Below are positions 1 to 11,511 of a DNA stretch of 64,000 bases, in pieces (position 1 is the first letter of the stretch; every line of letters begins with the position of its first letter). The notes below the pieces were generated by a model that saw nothing but the letters and a program-made list of their open reading frames with translations, made no database searches and had not been told where the DNA came from. The stretch lies in NCBI GenBank assembly GCA_027604705.1, contig JADHYV010000002.1, positions 124,001 to 188,000 on the forward strand, given 5' to 3'. This DNA is from Allomyces arbusculus. Lineage: Eukaryota > Blastocladiomycota > Blastocladiomycetes > Blastocladiales > Blastocladiaceae. Made by a program: the position numbers and the translations under genes.

Positions 1-96
1 CGTTGACGCGTCTCGACCGTTTGAAACAGCAGCAGCAGCAAGCACAACGAGTTTTGATTCTACAAACACGCAGCAAGTGCAGTCAAGGGCGAGCAA

Positions 97-1155
97 ATGA
101 CGGCGATCATGACGCAAGGAGAGCCGACGACCGCTCTCGCTTCAAGTGCATCTGTCGATGCCAAGCCGGACATGATCGACGTGCCCGTGCTCGCTCCCGA
201 ATACACTGCTCAGCTTCCGACCCGCGAGATTGACGTTGACCCCTGCATCGACCGCAACGGCGACAACAATCGTGCAGGCGAGTATGGGGGACTCGCTGAC
301 TCTGCCAATGAGCTCGCGCCTTTGGTTATTCGCGAGGATCCGACAGGCCATTGTGCGGGCGGGACCGGTGCGACGGTGTGGGACTCGGCGCTCGTTTTGC
401 TGCACTGGTTCGAGACTCGCCAACGACAAGAGGCCCGCGGCACGGCCGGAACGTTTGCGACGGCGAAAAGGGATTGGGCACGCGCGTTCCCGTCCTTGGT
501 TCAAGACGCGCGGGCCAAGCCGTTGCGTATCGTCGAGCTCGGTGCGGGTGTTGGTGGGGTTGGATTGGGGCTCGCGCGGATCTTGCCCACGGCGCAGGTT
601 GTTTTGACCGACCACGCGATTGCGCTGCCGCTGCTGTGCGAAAATGCGAGCACGGCCTACCCAGTCCCGGAACCTGCGGCGATGAGAAGCGCGTCGGGCT
701 CGCAGGGTCAAGTGGTCGTGCAGCACCTCGACTTTTATGACTACTTGCCACTGGCGTCTGCACCACGAGCCGAACCTCCGCAACAAACCAGCGATCGCGC
801 CCCATCACTCTCCACCTTGGTATTTCACCCGACGGCGACGCGGTCAGTCCGGCGATTCGCTCCCGACGAGCATCCCATTGACCTGATTGTCTTTAGCGAC
901 TTGATCTGGTGGGCACCGCTGCACGAGCCGCTCGTGGCCACGCTTCGCGCCCTGACCGCGACCAACCCGCACGCGTACATTGCGTTTGCGTACGAGCGGC
1001 GCGATTTCGAAAAGGAGGTGCCCTTTTTTCGCGCGCTGGGTACCGACCATTTCTTTTTCAACGTTCCGGACGCGGAACTGCACCCGCAGTGGCAGGCAGC
1101 CGATGAGATTTCAGTGTTTATTGCGCGGCGGCGCAATGCGGTCGTTAGCTCTTGA
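97..1155 (+). CDS. Protein methyltransferase, Methyltransf_16 (METTL21/EFM-like) family
   Basis: Single-exon reading frame of 352 aa. After a low-complexity N-terminus of about 110 residues comes a seven-beta-strand SAM-dependent methyltransferase fold. A VWDSALVLLHWFE segment matches the family's entry helix. Motif I is IVELGAGVGGVGLGLA (about residues 147-162), followed by an acidic strand-2 end (VVLTDH). FSDLIWWAPLHEPLVATL (about 267-284) sits where the family carries its DxxY/DxxW substrate motif, and a late FFF/LHPQWQ segment precedes the last strand. Members methylate lysines of elongation factors, chaperones or other soluble proteins. The exact substrate cannot be read from sequence, and the Efm6/METTL21 group is only a resemblance. 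The ATG at 97 is the first in frame; a second Met lies four codons later. The preceding 96 bases are leader or upstream DNA. Confidence 0.75.
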   Translation: MTAIMTQGEPTTALASSASVDAKPDMIDVPVLAPEYTAQLPTREIDVDPCIDRNGDNNRAGEYGGLADSANELAPLVIREDPTGHCAGGTGATVWDSALVLLHWFETRQRQEARGTAGTFATAKRDWARAFPSLVQDARAKPLRIVELGAGVGGVGLGLARILPTAQVVLTDHAIALPLLCENASTAYPVPEPAAMRSASGSQGQVVVQHLDFYDYLPLASAPRAEPPQQTSDRAPSLSTLVFHPTATRSVRRFAPDEHPIDLIVFSDLIWWAPLHEPLVATLRALTATNPHAYIAFAYERRDFEKEVPFFRALGTDHFFFNVPDAELHPQWQAADEISVFIARRRNAVVSS

Positions 1156-1746
1156 GCCAATATATTTTTTGATGTGATTTGGAGGTCATGCCAGAGGACG
1201 GTGTCCTTTTCCACTGTCGCGCGCATCACCAAGCTTCAAACGAGTTTTCACTGGCCAGAAAAAGGGTCAGGTCGTCATTTTCAACGGTGCCGCTGGAGTA
1301 GCCATCTTTGCCATAACATAAATTCAGCAAAGGAAGCAAACTGTGGGAACATTTCTTCCGAGCCCCTTGTCAAAAACCAAGGAAACCCGGCTTTTTACAG
1401 GTCCAAACGTTGGTCTTTCCTCCCTCTGTTTAGCCAAGAAACCGGTCAAAACCCGGCGCGGCCAGCCGTTGCCGGCAAAGAGGATTCAAAAGAACTGAAG
1501 ATCACTTTCAGTGCCGCGGCACGGCGTCTTATTGATCGTGGCGACGGGAAAAGGAACTAGTAACGGATCAGGTGGCTGACTGCACGTGGAAAACGTGGAC
1601 AACGCATGACAAGAGCTGATCAATGTGCGAGACGTGCTGTCGCTCATTCACTTCCTGCAGTCGCCTAATCGTTGTTCGAGCGCAGGCCCACGCTTGCGGC
1701 CAAATAATGACGACCACCGACCAATATCCGAGCCACTTGTAGCAAA
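1156..1746. other. Intergenic stretch before CFAP57
   Basis: About 590 bases with no supportable gene. Open frames here (for example 1174-1560 plus strand) show no recognisable family and have composition unlike the neighbours. The stretch should hold the methyltransferase 3' end and the CFAP57 promoter and leader. Confidence 0.5.
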
Positions 1747-4700
1747 ATGACGGCACTATCATTGAGGTGATTCTTGATCCGGCCACGATCCAAGCAGCTG
1801 CAAGCCCATTGCTCCTCCAGCAGCAGATCGATACCAACACTTTCAAGCAACTCGATTCGTGTAGTCACATCTTTGGCCTCAACGGCGCCGTGTCGCATGC
1901 GCTGCACCAGCTCGACGACCAGCACATCATCTACCCGGCGGGATCAAGCATCATTGTCTGCAATGTCGAGCAAAAGAGCCAGCGCTTCATTTCGCTCAAC
2001 GAGGGCGGCACCGTCTCAGCACTCGCCGCGTCGACACGGCTCATTGCCGTGGCCGAAAAGGGTGAGCGCAAGGCGGCCGTCACTATTTTCGACGCCCACT
2101 CGCTGAAAAAGAAGAAGGTGTTGCGCGATGACGATTTGATTGCACGGGTGCGTGCTCTGCCGGATCGCTCTAGCAATTCCGATATTGAACGGGGCTTGAC
2201 GTCCATCAATTACTCCCGCTTTGGGAGAATAGGAAATCGTTTCGGTCGCCATCTCCAACGACAACAAATTCCTCGTCACGCAGTCGGCCGAGCCCGAGTG
2301 GATGCTGCAGCTGTGGAACTGGGAAAAGGGCAAGGTCTACGCGTCGATCAAGCTCAACTATGCGGCCAACGTCAAGGTGAACCAGATCAGCTTCAACCCG
2401 TTTGAAAAAAATGTGCCCCAGATTGCCGTCGTCGGGCAGAATGTGTTTCGCATCTACCGGTTCACCGAGGGCACACTCAAGCCCATGACATTTCAAAAGA
2501 CGGATTACCGGGTACGGCGACAATGATGCTCGCGAGCAGCTTTGATGCGACAGTCGCGTGGAAATGCATGGCTCACCACCCGTTCAATTTCCCCATGGCG
2601 ACCAGAACAACATGAACCACGCGTGGCTCTCGTCGGAGCGCATCGCCGTCTCAACCGACGAGAGCAAGCTGCTTATCTACGAGAACGCTGAGCTCAAGCT
2701 CGAGATTCCGAGCGGGCTGTCGACTGACGTGCCCATCAAGCCGCACCACATGACCGTAATCCGCGCCGCGCAAAACGGGTTCGTGTGCGGGTCGAACAAC
2801 GGCATTGTGCAAGTATGGGAACGCACCGATGACGGCACGCTCTACCGCAGCGCCAAGGAAATCAAGATTGAAAACTCCTTGATTCGCGGCATGGCACTGT
2901 CGAGTAACGAGGACACGGCCATTTGCTCGCTCGAGCACAACCAGCTGATTGTGCTCTCGTCGCTGCAAAGCGACGACGTCAAGGTCGAAAAATTGTCGCA
3001 GGCGCACCAGAGCGCCATCACGGGCATCGACGTGTGCATACGCAAGCCGCTGATTGCCACGTGCGGTGCCGACTTGTCGGTCCGCATCTGGAACTTTCTC
3101 GAAAACTCGATGGAGGTGGCCAAGTTCTTCAAGTCGGAGCCGCACAGTATCGCGTTTCACCCGAGCGGCCTGTTTTTGCTCGTTGGGTTCAGCGACGGCA
3201 TAAAGCTGCTTAAGATTTTGCTCGACGATATTCGGCCGTTCTGGGAATACTCGGCGCGCAATTGCCGCGAGGTATACTCTCCTTCCTTTAACAACGTGTC
3301 GGATTCGACTCATTCCCATCTTTTGGTGCCTATTTAGTGTCAATTCTCGAATGGCGGCCAGTTTTTCGCCGTCGCGCACGAGAACGTGGTCTCGATTCGG
3401 TCCACATGGAGCTTTGACCCGATTGTGACGCTTAAGGGCCACGCGGGCAAAGTGCGCTCGATCAGCTGGAGCCCCGACGACACGCAATTGCTCTCGGTCG
3501 CGTACGACGGGTCAGTGATCGAGTGGGACTTGCGCACGCAGCGGCGCGTCTCCGAGTACGTGCACGCGTCGCAGTACACGACGGCCGTGTTCTCTCCCGA
3601 CAAGGTGATTTTCCTCGGCACCAACGATGGCCGCATCATGGAAGTGCGCGAGGCTCAGATCGTGCGCGAGATCCCTGTCGGTGCTGGGATCACGCAATTG
3701 GCCGTGGGCCGGTCCGGGCGGCTCGTCGTCGCGGCCACGACCTCGGGCCACATCAAGGCTGTGCGGTACCCGCCAACGTCGGGGGACGTGATTTCATTGC
3801 ACTCGCACAATGCTGCGATCTCGCGGCTGCGCATGAGTTTTGACGAGTCGCACTTGTTCACGTGCGGGCCCGACGGCAGTCTAGCGCTCGTGCGCGTGCA
3901 CGACAAGGACGTGCGTGCGTCGAAGCGCGACCGCGGCGAGTCCATGTACTCTGACGAGATCTTGGCGTTGCGGTCGGACGTCAAGGACCAGCTCGAGACG
4001 ATGTTGGGGTTGCGGCAAAAAGTGGACGAGATTCGGCTCGAGAACGAGCGCGTGCTCGAGCAACGCGAGCTCATGTACACGCAAAAGGCACGCGAAACGA
4101 CCGACCGGCTCGTGCACGATATCGAGGCGCTCGCGACCGATAATGAAATGTTGCGGCAGGCCTACGAGGAGAATGTCGTGCAGCACTCGTCGCGGCTCAG
4201 CGAGCTCAAGGCCAACCACTCGAACGAGAAGCGCGAGCTCGAGGAGAGCACGCAGTTCAAGCTCAAGGCCGAGGCCGAGCGTTACCGCGCGCTCGAAATG
4301 GCTCTCGAGCAAAAAAAGATGCAGTGGTCGCAGCACATGACACTGATTCGCGACTCGCTCTCCGAGGAGCTCGAGGCGCTGCGCGAGTTTTACGCCAAGA
4401 AGATTGACGAGAAGACGGTTGAGATGCAGAACGTACGTGTTGTGATGCTTGTTCATTCCTCCCACTTCGTTCTCCCGTCTGCTGACCGCTCGCCCGACTT
4501 GACATTGGTTGAATTGTACAGCTCGAAGCCGAACTTACGAAGCGACGCGCTGATTTTCTGGCCAAATCGGGCGATATTGATGCGGGCACCGAGCAAGAGA
4601 TTTTGCAAATGCAGTACTACTACGAGCAGCGGCTCAAGGACGAGCGTGCGAGTCTTAAGCTCATCCAGCTCGAGAACGAGGAAATGCACAAGAAGTACGA

Positions 4701-5717
4701 GGGTTTGCTCAAGCGCATCGAGGGAAACAAGGCCGAGCTGCAGAAAATGTCGAACGACGAGCACAAGCTCACAGCGATCATCAAGACGCTCGAAAAGGAC
4801 ATCGCCGGCGCAAGACGCGAGCTGCAGGAGCGCGAGGATACGATCGAGGACAAGGAGAAGCGCATCAGCGACCTTAAAAAGAAAAACAAGGAGCTCGAAA
4901 AGTTCAAGTTTGTGCTCGACTACAAGATTGTCGAGTTGCGCAAACAGATTGAGCCGCGCGAGCAGGATATCGTGCGGTTGCAGGCGCAGCTCGGGGACAT
5001 GGGCGTGGAACTCGGCGGGTACCTCAAGGCCCGCAACCATATGCGGTTCGCCAAGGACGACCTGCTCCAGAAACTCAAGGGCACGATGCGCGAGCTCGCC
5101 TCGCAGCAGGACCGCACGCGTGACGCGCACGCTGTCGTCGAGGCCATGCAGCGCGATGTGATGCTGCTCTCGCAGCGGTTCCACGACAAGCACGAGCTCA
5201 AGTCCTTCTTGTGCGATCTGTTCCAAAAGTACTGCGGGTCGCCCGACGTGAGCCCGACTTACTCGCCCGTCTCGTCAACCATGTCGTCTCCCGTCAAGAA
5301 GGCGACCGGCCCGAACTCGGCGGGGCCTGGGTCCGGATCGGGGTCGGTGGGGAGCAAGTCGTCCACCTCGCCTATGCGCGCGAGCGCACCACCTGCCGGC
5401 GCGGGGCCCAGTCGGCGGCGCGCTGGTGGAGGCCGAATCGTCACGGACGAGCGCGACCAGGATCTGCGACAGCGCGATTTGCTCGAGAAGACCGTGTCGA
5501 CGGTCAACCGCAAGCTCGTCAAGCAGATTGCGGCGCGGCAGCACGAGACGCAAAAGCTCATTTCCGAGAACGTGCAGTTGACGAGGTACGGCACGATCGC
5601 TTGTACTCTGTCCACTCTGGATCGCGCTCATCTTGCTCCATTTCGTTCCTTAGCGAGGTCAACTCGTTACGAAAGGAACTGGCGAATCTCGTTGTCAGCA
5701 GTCGAGCAGGATCTTGA
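1747..5717 (+). CDS. CFAP57: Cilia- and flagella-associated protein 57 (WD40 + coiled coil)
   Basis: Flagellar axoneme protein (WDR65/CFAP57 family, linked to inner dynein arm assembly). Phase-consistent exons: 1805-2147, 2233-2511, 2606-3271, 3338-4432, 4522-5585, 5654-5717. A first mini-exon 1747-1766 (starting MTALSL) is possible but implies a 38-nt intron, so the start is uncertain. The N-terminal ~600 residues are WD40 repeats; diagnostic blocks include HIIYPAGSSIIV, WNWEKGKV, CIRKPLIATCGADLSVRIWN and LKGHAGKVRSISWSPDD. The rest is coiled coil with the highly conserved KNKELEKFKFVLDYKI. The estimate is about 1,176 aa versus about 1,250 in vertebrates, because the tail ends soon after NSLRKELANL. 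Part of an Ala/Ser/Gly-rich insert (about 5270-5440) is not found in animal homologues as I recall them. The gene implies a motile zoospore flagellum. Confidence 0.93.
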
Positions 5718-6169
5718 CGGGTGGGACGGACTGGGACTGGTTGCTGCTCGCGTCGCTGGGCACACGATCTATCGCCTGGACTGTGGGCCGATTGAACGTC
5801 AAGAAGAACATATTTATTTGTCGCTGTTGGAGTCGTGTGCAGTCGTTTAGGTCGTCGGTGTCATCAAGCAGGCCTGGGTCAGGATTACTGCCGTTGGTCC
5901 TTCCAGCATCGCAATGTCTGGGCAGGAGAATCTGTCCGCGGCTGTTGATTGACACTCCATCACGCACAACGCCGTCGACGACAACCAGCGCAACGAGCAA
6001 TCCTCACTAACGCCTGCGACGACTTGCGGCATTTGCACCGCACCTCTGGAGAACCAGCGCCCTCTAACGACTCCTTGCCGCGCCCGCTTCGATTGCCTGC
6101 CGACACCGTCAAGACTGCCCGTTCACCAGCTCCGCCTGCCGCCACCCCCCCCCGCCTGTATTGCAAGCC
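5718..6169. other. Intergenic stretch after CFAP57
   Basis: About 450 bases; no coding or RNA feature recognised. It contains a short C-run just before the ATG at 6170 and presumably the promoter of the small membrane-protein gene. Confidence 0.4.
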
Positions 6170-6652
6170 ATGATTCCTCGCTCATTTCGCTGGCCGCTCG
6201 CGGCCCTCATGTCCCTCTTTGCCTGGCCGTTAGTCGTGCCGTTTGTGATCCCGGGCGTCCTCATCACCGTCATCTCCCTGTCGTGCGGCGTCGCCGTATT
6301 GTTGGGCTTTATCGTGCACACGGTCCTGACGTCGACGCTCGCGCTCGGCACCATGTCGGCCAAGCAGGTCGTGACCGCCGTGTTTGGCGCCGCGCACTCC
6401 CTCTTCTCTTCGCGAGCGCCGGATCCTGACATTGCGTCGAGTAAGAACGCCGTCGTCCGTGCCGCGACCCCACCACCGCCGCCAATCAACGAGGACGACC
6501 TCTACCGGCGGTTCAGTCCGCTGCACCTCGACGGACCAGGCTGTTCGGAATTGCGCGACCGCGCCGGTGCGCGACGGCGGCAGCAGAAGTTGCCGATGCT
6601 GTCGGTCGCGGTGACGGGGCGCGGGAACGAAATGCCGCTGCGGAGCGCCTGA
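6170..6652 (+). CDS. Small putative membrane protein, no recognised family
   Basis: Open frame of 160 aa beginning at the first in-frame ATG. I do not recognise a family. The N-terminal ~65 residues are strongly hydrophobic and can form two transmembrane helices (about residues 9-33 and 36-60) with few charges; a proline run (PPPPP) and a basic, polar C-terminal tail follow. Codon use is the GC-rich style of neighbouring genes and the frame has only one stop-bounded interpretation on this strand, which favours a real gene. Antisense frames overlap but lack such structure. It lies tail-to-tail with RPL35. Function unknown; the shape would suit a small ER or organelle membrane protein. Confidence 0.5.
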   Translation: MIPRSFRWPLAALMSLFAWPLVVPFVIPGVLITVISLSCGVAVLLGFIVHTVLTSTLALGTMSAKQVVTAVFGAAHSLFSSRAPDPDIASSKNAVVRAATPPPPPINEDDLYRRFSPLHLDGPGCSELRDRAGARRRQQKLPMLSVAVTGRGNEMPLRSA

Positions 6653-6867
6653 ATAGAGAAGACTGCAACATTGCGATCACTGCCAGAGGACGCGAACGCG
6701 CGTGCACTGAGACAGGACAGGACCAGAGAGAAACGAAAGAAATCATGAGAACGGTTTCGAAAATGGCGCACGAGGCAAACTTTTATCAACCAGCTTAGGC
6801 ACTATATAATTCCCAAAACGGCACGACGACCACGCAGAACGGCGGAGGGGCCAAACAGAAGGTCAGT

Positions 6868-7277
6868 CTCTCGCTCTCACCACCCAAACAATGCCATGAA
6901 TGAAAAGAAACGTACAGGACGGCGAACTTGCGCTGCGGGAAGTGCTTGGCCTTCTTGGCGGCCTTGACCGTGACGATCGCCTTCTCGGCGGGCGTCAGGG
7001 CGCGGCGCAGCGCGCGCGTGCGCTTGGCGCGCAGGTCCAAGGGCTTGTACTTCTTGCCAGCGTACTCGGCGCGCAGCTCGTTCTTGGTGTTCTGGTTGAT
7101 GACGGTCAAGACGCGCGCAATCGAGCGGCGCACGTTGCGGATCTCGAGCGTCTTCTGCGACGCCTGGTTCGACTGCTGCTTGACGCGCAGCGCCAGAAGC
7201 TCGCGGCGCAGCTCGTCCAGCTGCTTGTTCAGCTCCGCCTTGTTGAGCGACCGCAGCGTGAAAGTCTTGACCTTGCT
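6868..7277 (-). CDS. RPL35: 60S ribosomal protein L35 (uL29)
   Basis: Large-subunit ribosomal protein located near the polypeptide exit tunnel. The minus-strand exon ending at 7277 reads SKVKTFTLRSLNKAELNKQL, followed by the family signature RSIARVLTVINQ and GKKYKPLDLRAKRTRALRR. The last codons appear to be split by an intron (donor GTACGTTT just after the KFAVL codons), giving a two-codon terminal exon whose TGA is at 6868-6870. The frame enters from an acceptor (TTTGCAG) at about 7278, so the initiator ATG lies in an unidentified upstream exon, as in many ribosomal protein genes split right after the start codon. Total length would be about 120 residues, usual for L35. Confidence 0.93.
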
Positions 7278-8291
7278 CTGCAAAGAGCAGAAACGGCCAG
7301 GATTTCGCGCGCAAGCAGAGGTTCATGGCGCAGCGAGCGAGAACGAGCGCGGAATCGTCAAAACGACGGGATTTGGGAGCAAAGTGGAATCGACGAGCGC
7401 AGGGAAAACCGTGCAAACGGCAATTTTCGCAAGGCGAGCAGTTCGCAGCGAGGAGAACGAACGCAGCGAGCGTAACGAGAAGAACGTCGGTTCAAAGGGA
7501 CGTCGTGGGAGCGTTTGCGAGGTGGCAAACGAGCGATTCGGTGACGGATGGACGGGCGTGGCAACCATACACAGCGGGCCGAGTGGTTAGCCTTCCGGCC
7601 GAAATCGGTGCCGTTTCGTCGCTCCGCGTGCTGCCGCCATGATGGCCGCGCGGAATTTCGGTCGACGAGGTGGGTTTCCGCGCGGGGGGGTCGGGTTCAT
7701 GGCGGCGGCGGTGCTGGCAACGGTGACGGGTGTTTTGCAGCGGGTCGACGGACCATCGTGATACTCAGTGGATGAGATGTGTCGGAGAGGGGTCAGTGCA
7801 AGGGCGAAACCTGGGCGCTTCGTCACACGGTCGCGGTGGAATGTGGCTTGGCTCAGTCACGTTGTGTGGTCCCTGCCATTCACTTCGTGTCGCGACCGAT
7901 CGGACCCCTGCTTCTTCTTGAACCGACTTCATGTCTGATCACCTCTCACACGGTTGGCATCTGCGGCTCGACACAGCTCGCGAGCAGCGTCGGGTCGCGA
8001 ACACGGCCAGGGCAACAAACGGCGTCTTCTGTCAATTGCAAGCCCGGCGCGCTCCTGCTCCGAAGCCGGCCTCGTCGAGCAACCGCTGACTTTGACCAGC
8101 AAGCGACACGCGAGAAATCACCACACTCCATTCGACAAGAAACTAAAAAGCGTGTAGGATATATAAAGTCGTCGGCCCACTCACGCTCGCACGCACCCCA
8201 GTTCAGCACAACCGACGCCGCACCGCGCACGGCAGAAGTCTCCCTCGCTTCCGTCAAGGTCGCCCAACACTCCGCGCCCTCAACAATCCCT
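7278..8291. promoter_or_regulatory. RPL35 first intron/promoter and PDE9 3' flank
   Basis: About 1 kb without a resolved gene. It should contain the hidden first exon and promoter of RPL35 (transcribed leftward) and the 3' flank of the phosphodiesterase gene (stop at 8292). A TATATAAAG-like motif sits at about 8159-8167. I could not choose a first exon: candidate minus-strand ATGs near 7568 and 7641 lack a clean donor. Confidence 0.4.
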
Positions 8292-10233
8292 TCACTTGCC
8301 CGTCATCTTCTGCTGCAGGTCCTGGTAATACGCCAACGACTTGCGGATCTGCGGCAAGACATTGCCCTCGAGCTGCGGCAGCACGCGCGCCAGGTTCTCA
8401 AACAGCGGGATCATGACAAACTGAATGAACCCGACCTGCGCACCCGGCTTGGTCACCTTGTCGCGGTCCATGAACGGAGCGACGGGAAGTCCTTCGGCCT
8501 TTTCGCGGTCGGATTGCGCAAAGTACTCCTCGAGCAAGCAGTCGAGCCACGGCTCGGCCACGTCCGCGGGCCGCGCCTCGTTGGAAATGTCGGCGCACTT
8601 GACCATCATGACCAGGAGCTAGACGTCGGCGAACGAGATGTGGGTCAGCAACGACGCCGGAAACCGCGACCACGCGCGAGGAACCGTCACGTACCTGCGC
8701 CTTGTGCTCGACGTCCGCAAAGTTGAAGTTTTCCGAGACGGCCTTGAACTTGGTCATGATCTCGCCGTGCTTGGTCAAGTCAGTCGACAAGACGCACCGG
8801 ATAATACCCTTGCGCACGTGCTCGTACTCCTTGTCCGACAAGTTCTTGAAGATATTGCAGTCGTTGTTGCGCAAAATCGTGAACCCGACGGCGCAGTGGT
8901 GGTTCTCGAGCGGCGACTGGTCGTTGTAGATGATGGCCAGCTCCGTCTTGGCGTTCACCTGGTAGGCGTTGTTGAACCCCGGATGATCAATGTCGTGGAT
9001 GATGCTAGCGAGGGGGGGGGGGGTAATGGATGCCGGTGAGGGACGGGCACGTTGAGCGACCGATTCGAAGTGAGCGATCGAGGCGTACCACGAGATCAGG
9101 CCGACCAACAAGTCAATTGGCTCGAGCTTAGACACCAAGTCGGCCTCGTGCAGCATGCCGTAGAACTAGACGTCAACGCAAGTGAGCCCCGACGTGTCGC
9201 GCTCCTCACACGCTGCTCGTGGCGGAAACCGTACCATCTGCGTGACGCAGAAGCAATGGCGGAAGTTGTGGAACGGGTTATGGTTGTAGTTGTCCTTGAC
9301 GACGCACAGAAACCGCTTGAGAGTGGGCAGTTCCATCTTGAACTTGTCGACGAGCCCGAGCTCCATGAACATGTGCTCCATGAGTGCCGTCATTTCGTTC
9401 TCCTCCCACTGCCAGTTGTTGAACGACGGCTGCTTGAGGTAGGCGACCGTCTCGTCGGTGAAGACGTACTTGGGCTGGTGCGCAAAGATTGGGTCGATCT
9501 TGGAAATACGCTTGATCGCTTTCGGGATCACCTTGGTCTCAGGCAAATTAGCCATGCTAATTTGTTTTTCGGCCGACTAGAGGCAGTACAAACGCGTCGC
9601 GTTAGCGAACCGGAAATTGTTCAGCCACCAGGAACGGTCAACCGTACCTCGAGGCGCTTCTGAAACGAGACAATCTGCTCGCGGAACGAATGCAACTCGC
9701 GCAGCGGCTCGAGCGCCTTGGAAATGTCGTTGAGCTTGGCCTCGAGGTACCCAATCTTGGTCGGCGAAGCGGCACCGCCGCCGCCGCCACCAGCACCGTT
9801 GGGACTGCCGCGGCTGCCTGGAAGTTCGAGAACAGGGACACGTCGCGTCAGTGTCTGACGCGCGTATTCTCGGTTCGACACCCGAACCAAACACGTACGG
9901 GGCTGGACCTGCAACGTATAGGGCTCCTTGTCGGTGTTCCCGGGCAAGAACGGGCTCACGGGCACGATCGTGCCGTCGGGCTTGGTGAGCTTGATCAGCG
10001 AGTCCTTGTCGGCGTCGACCATGTCGGCCGCACTACAAGATGGCGCGTGCGCAGGTCAGCAGCCCATGTCGTACGCGATCGCGCACGCACACACGTGTCA
10101 CCGCCGAGAAAAAATTGCACCTGCAGAGAATGGCGCGCACATCCTCGTGCGTGCAGCCTGGGTAGAGGTCGAGCACCTCGCACTTGTCGCCGACCTTGAT
10201 ATGGATGCGGTTGGGCGCGACGGTGGTCGTCAT
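8292..10233 (-). CDS. PDE9: 3',5'-cyclic nucleotide phosphodiesterase, PDE9-like
   Basis: Hydrolyses cyclic nucleotide; the PDE9 class is high-affinity and cGMP-preferring. Seven phase-consistent exons: 10233-10121, 10032-9899, 9817-9648, 9576-9235, 9165-9089, 9004-8695, 8618-8292, giving 490 aa. The start [15 protein letters not shown] leads into an N-terminal region that tracks human PDE9A, including a Gly-rich linker and a coiled coil. The catalytic domain carries HNFRHCFC (about residues 243-250), the metal-binding HDIDHPG (about 280), [10 protein letters not shown], and the C-terminal CADISNE and [18 protein letters not shown] blocks. All expected HD-domain metal ligands seem present. 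There is no membrane segment or GAF domain. The last residues (QQKMTGK) are a short polar tail. Confidence 0.92.
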
Positions 10234-11511
10234 GGTTGTCGGCGCGTGGAGGGGTAAAAGTGTAAAGGGGGGGGGGGGGAGAGTGCTGGAACGGTGTCGG
10301 AGCAGAGACTGCAGCGAGTGACGGGACAAGGCCGGTCCAAGCGAGTGCGCGAGCGATCAGGGGATGGGGGAGGGGGGCGGAGGAGTGCGGGAGTGCGGAG
10401 AGCAGAGGGGAAAAACCACACGTCGGTTAGGCTCGGGTCGGAGAGAAGCGCCGCGCGGATCAGGGGGACGGCGCAAATGGAGGGGCGGATGCGAGAAACG
10501 AGGGGTATTCACGTCGGGCGCACGCGCGAGCAAGAAGGTAGGGGCAGGCGGGGACGGACGAACGGACAAGTCGGGGGCGGGCGGGGGCGATGACGACCAC
10601 GGCGCGATCGAGGGGCGGGCGCGTTGGCGGTGGCGGTAGAGGCAGTGGCAGCGAACGAATCAACGAACGCGGGAGGAAGAGCGCGGGGGGCGGCAGATGT
10701 ACGCGAGGAGAAGTAGCGGCAACGGCGGGGGCGAGGTAGAGAGAGGAAGCGCGGGCGGGTGGGCGAGCGCACAAGATGGAGGGCGGGACGGGGCCAAGGG
10801 TCTTACTGTGCGTGCAGTGCGCGTGCGGGAGAGGAGGCGACGCGTGGCGTTGTGCTGCCGGTGCACAAATCAAGATTATCGAGTGTGATCCGGCCTGGCG
10901 GCTGTGAGCCGCGGACACGTCGTCGACGCGCGGGCGGCGAGCGGCATCGAGCAGGGCCAGGCGAGCGGGAGGCACCAGCACGCCAGCTCAGCGGGTGACA
11001 AATGCGATGCGGCGAGTCGCGCGGGTGGGGGACGGCCAGCGCGGGTAGGGGACGGCCGGCGCGGCCCATAATGGCGGGCTTTGATCCAACTCAAGGGCGC
11101 CGCTTCGCTTGGGCAGCGGGAGACGCGACCCGGCGTGAATTCCACGTGGCCCACGTGCCGACAATTGCCGACCGCCTTTGCCTCAGCCACTAACGTCGAG
11201 TCACTACCCCACTAGCGTCGAGTCACTGCCCCACCAGCGTCGAGTCACTACCCCCCCACGCCAGTCCACAACCACCTTCGGCTCATCTGCCCCACCGCCG
11301 CCGCCGCCGCCGCCACGCCGACGAGCGTCTCCATCTCGACCGCGACGACTCGCTGCACTACGCTGCCTGCCGCACCGACTAACTTGCCACACCATCCAAC
11401 GCCGCGACAACCAGGGCGACGCGCCGCTCTATGCGCCAGCACAGCAACAGTAACTGCGACTGCGCCAGCATCTTGGACCTGCACCACCCTGACTGACTGC
11501 CTCTCGTGCCC
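10234..11511. promoter_or_regulatory. Divergent PDE9 / RTC4-like promoter with long purine-rich strand
   Basis: A 1.28-kb spacer between divergent genes. From about 10262 to 10770 the plus strand is heavily G/A-biased with many G-runs, including 13 consecutive G at 10267-10279, giving a homopurine/homopyrimidine tract with G-quadruplex potential. From about 11190 to 11270 there is a short tandem repeat based on GTCGAGTCACT (about three copies). No gene was recognised. Confidence 0.55.

Noticed and set aside
1174-1560. 128-codon frame between methyltransferase and CFAP57
   Set aside because: No family resemblance and low-quality composition; likely intergenic.
7573-7600. GGCCGAGTGGTTAG segment resembling the D-arm of a tRNA-Ser/Leu
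   Set aside because: No matching anticodon arm, T-arm or acceptor stem follows.
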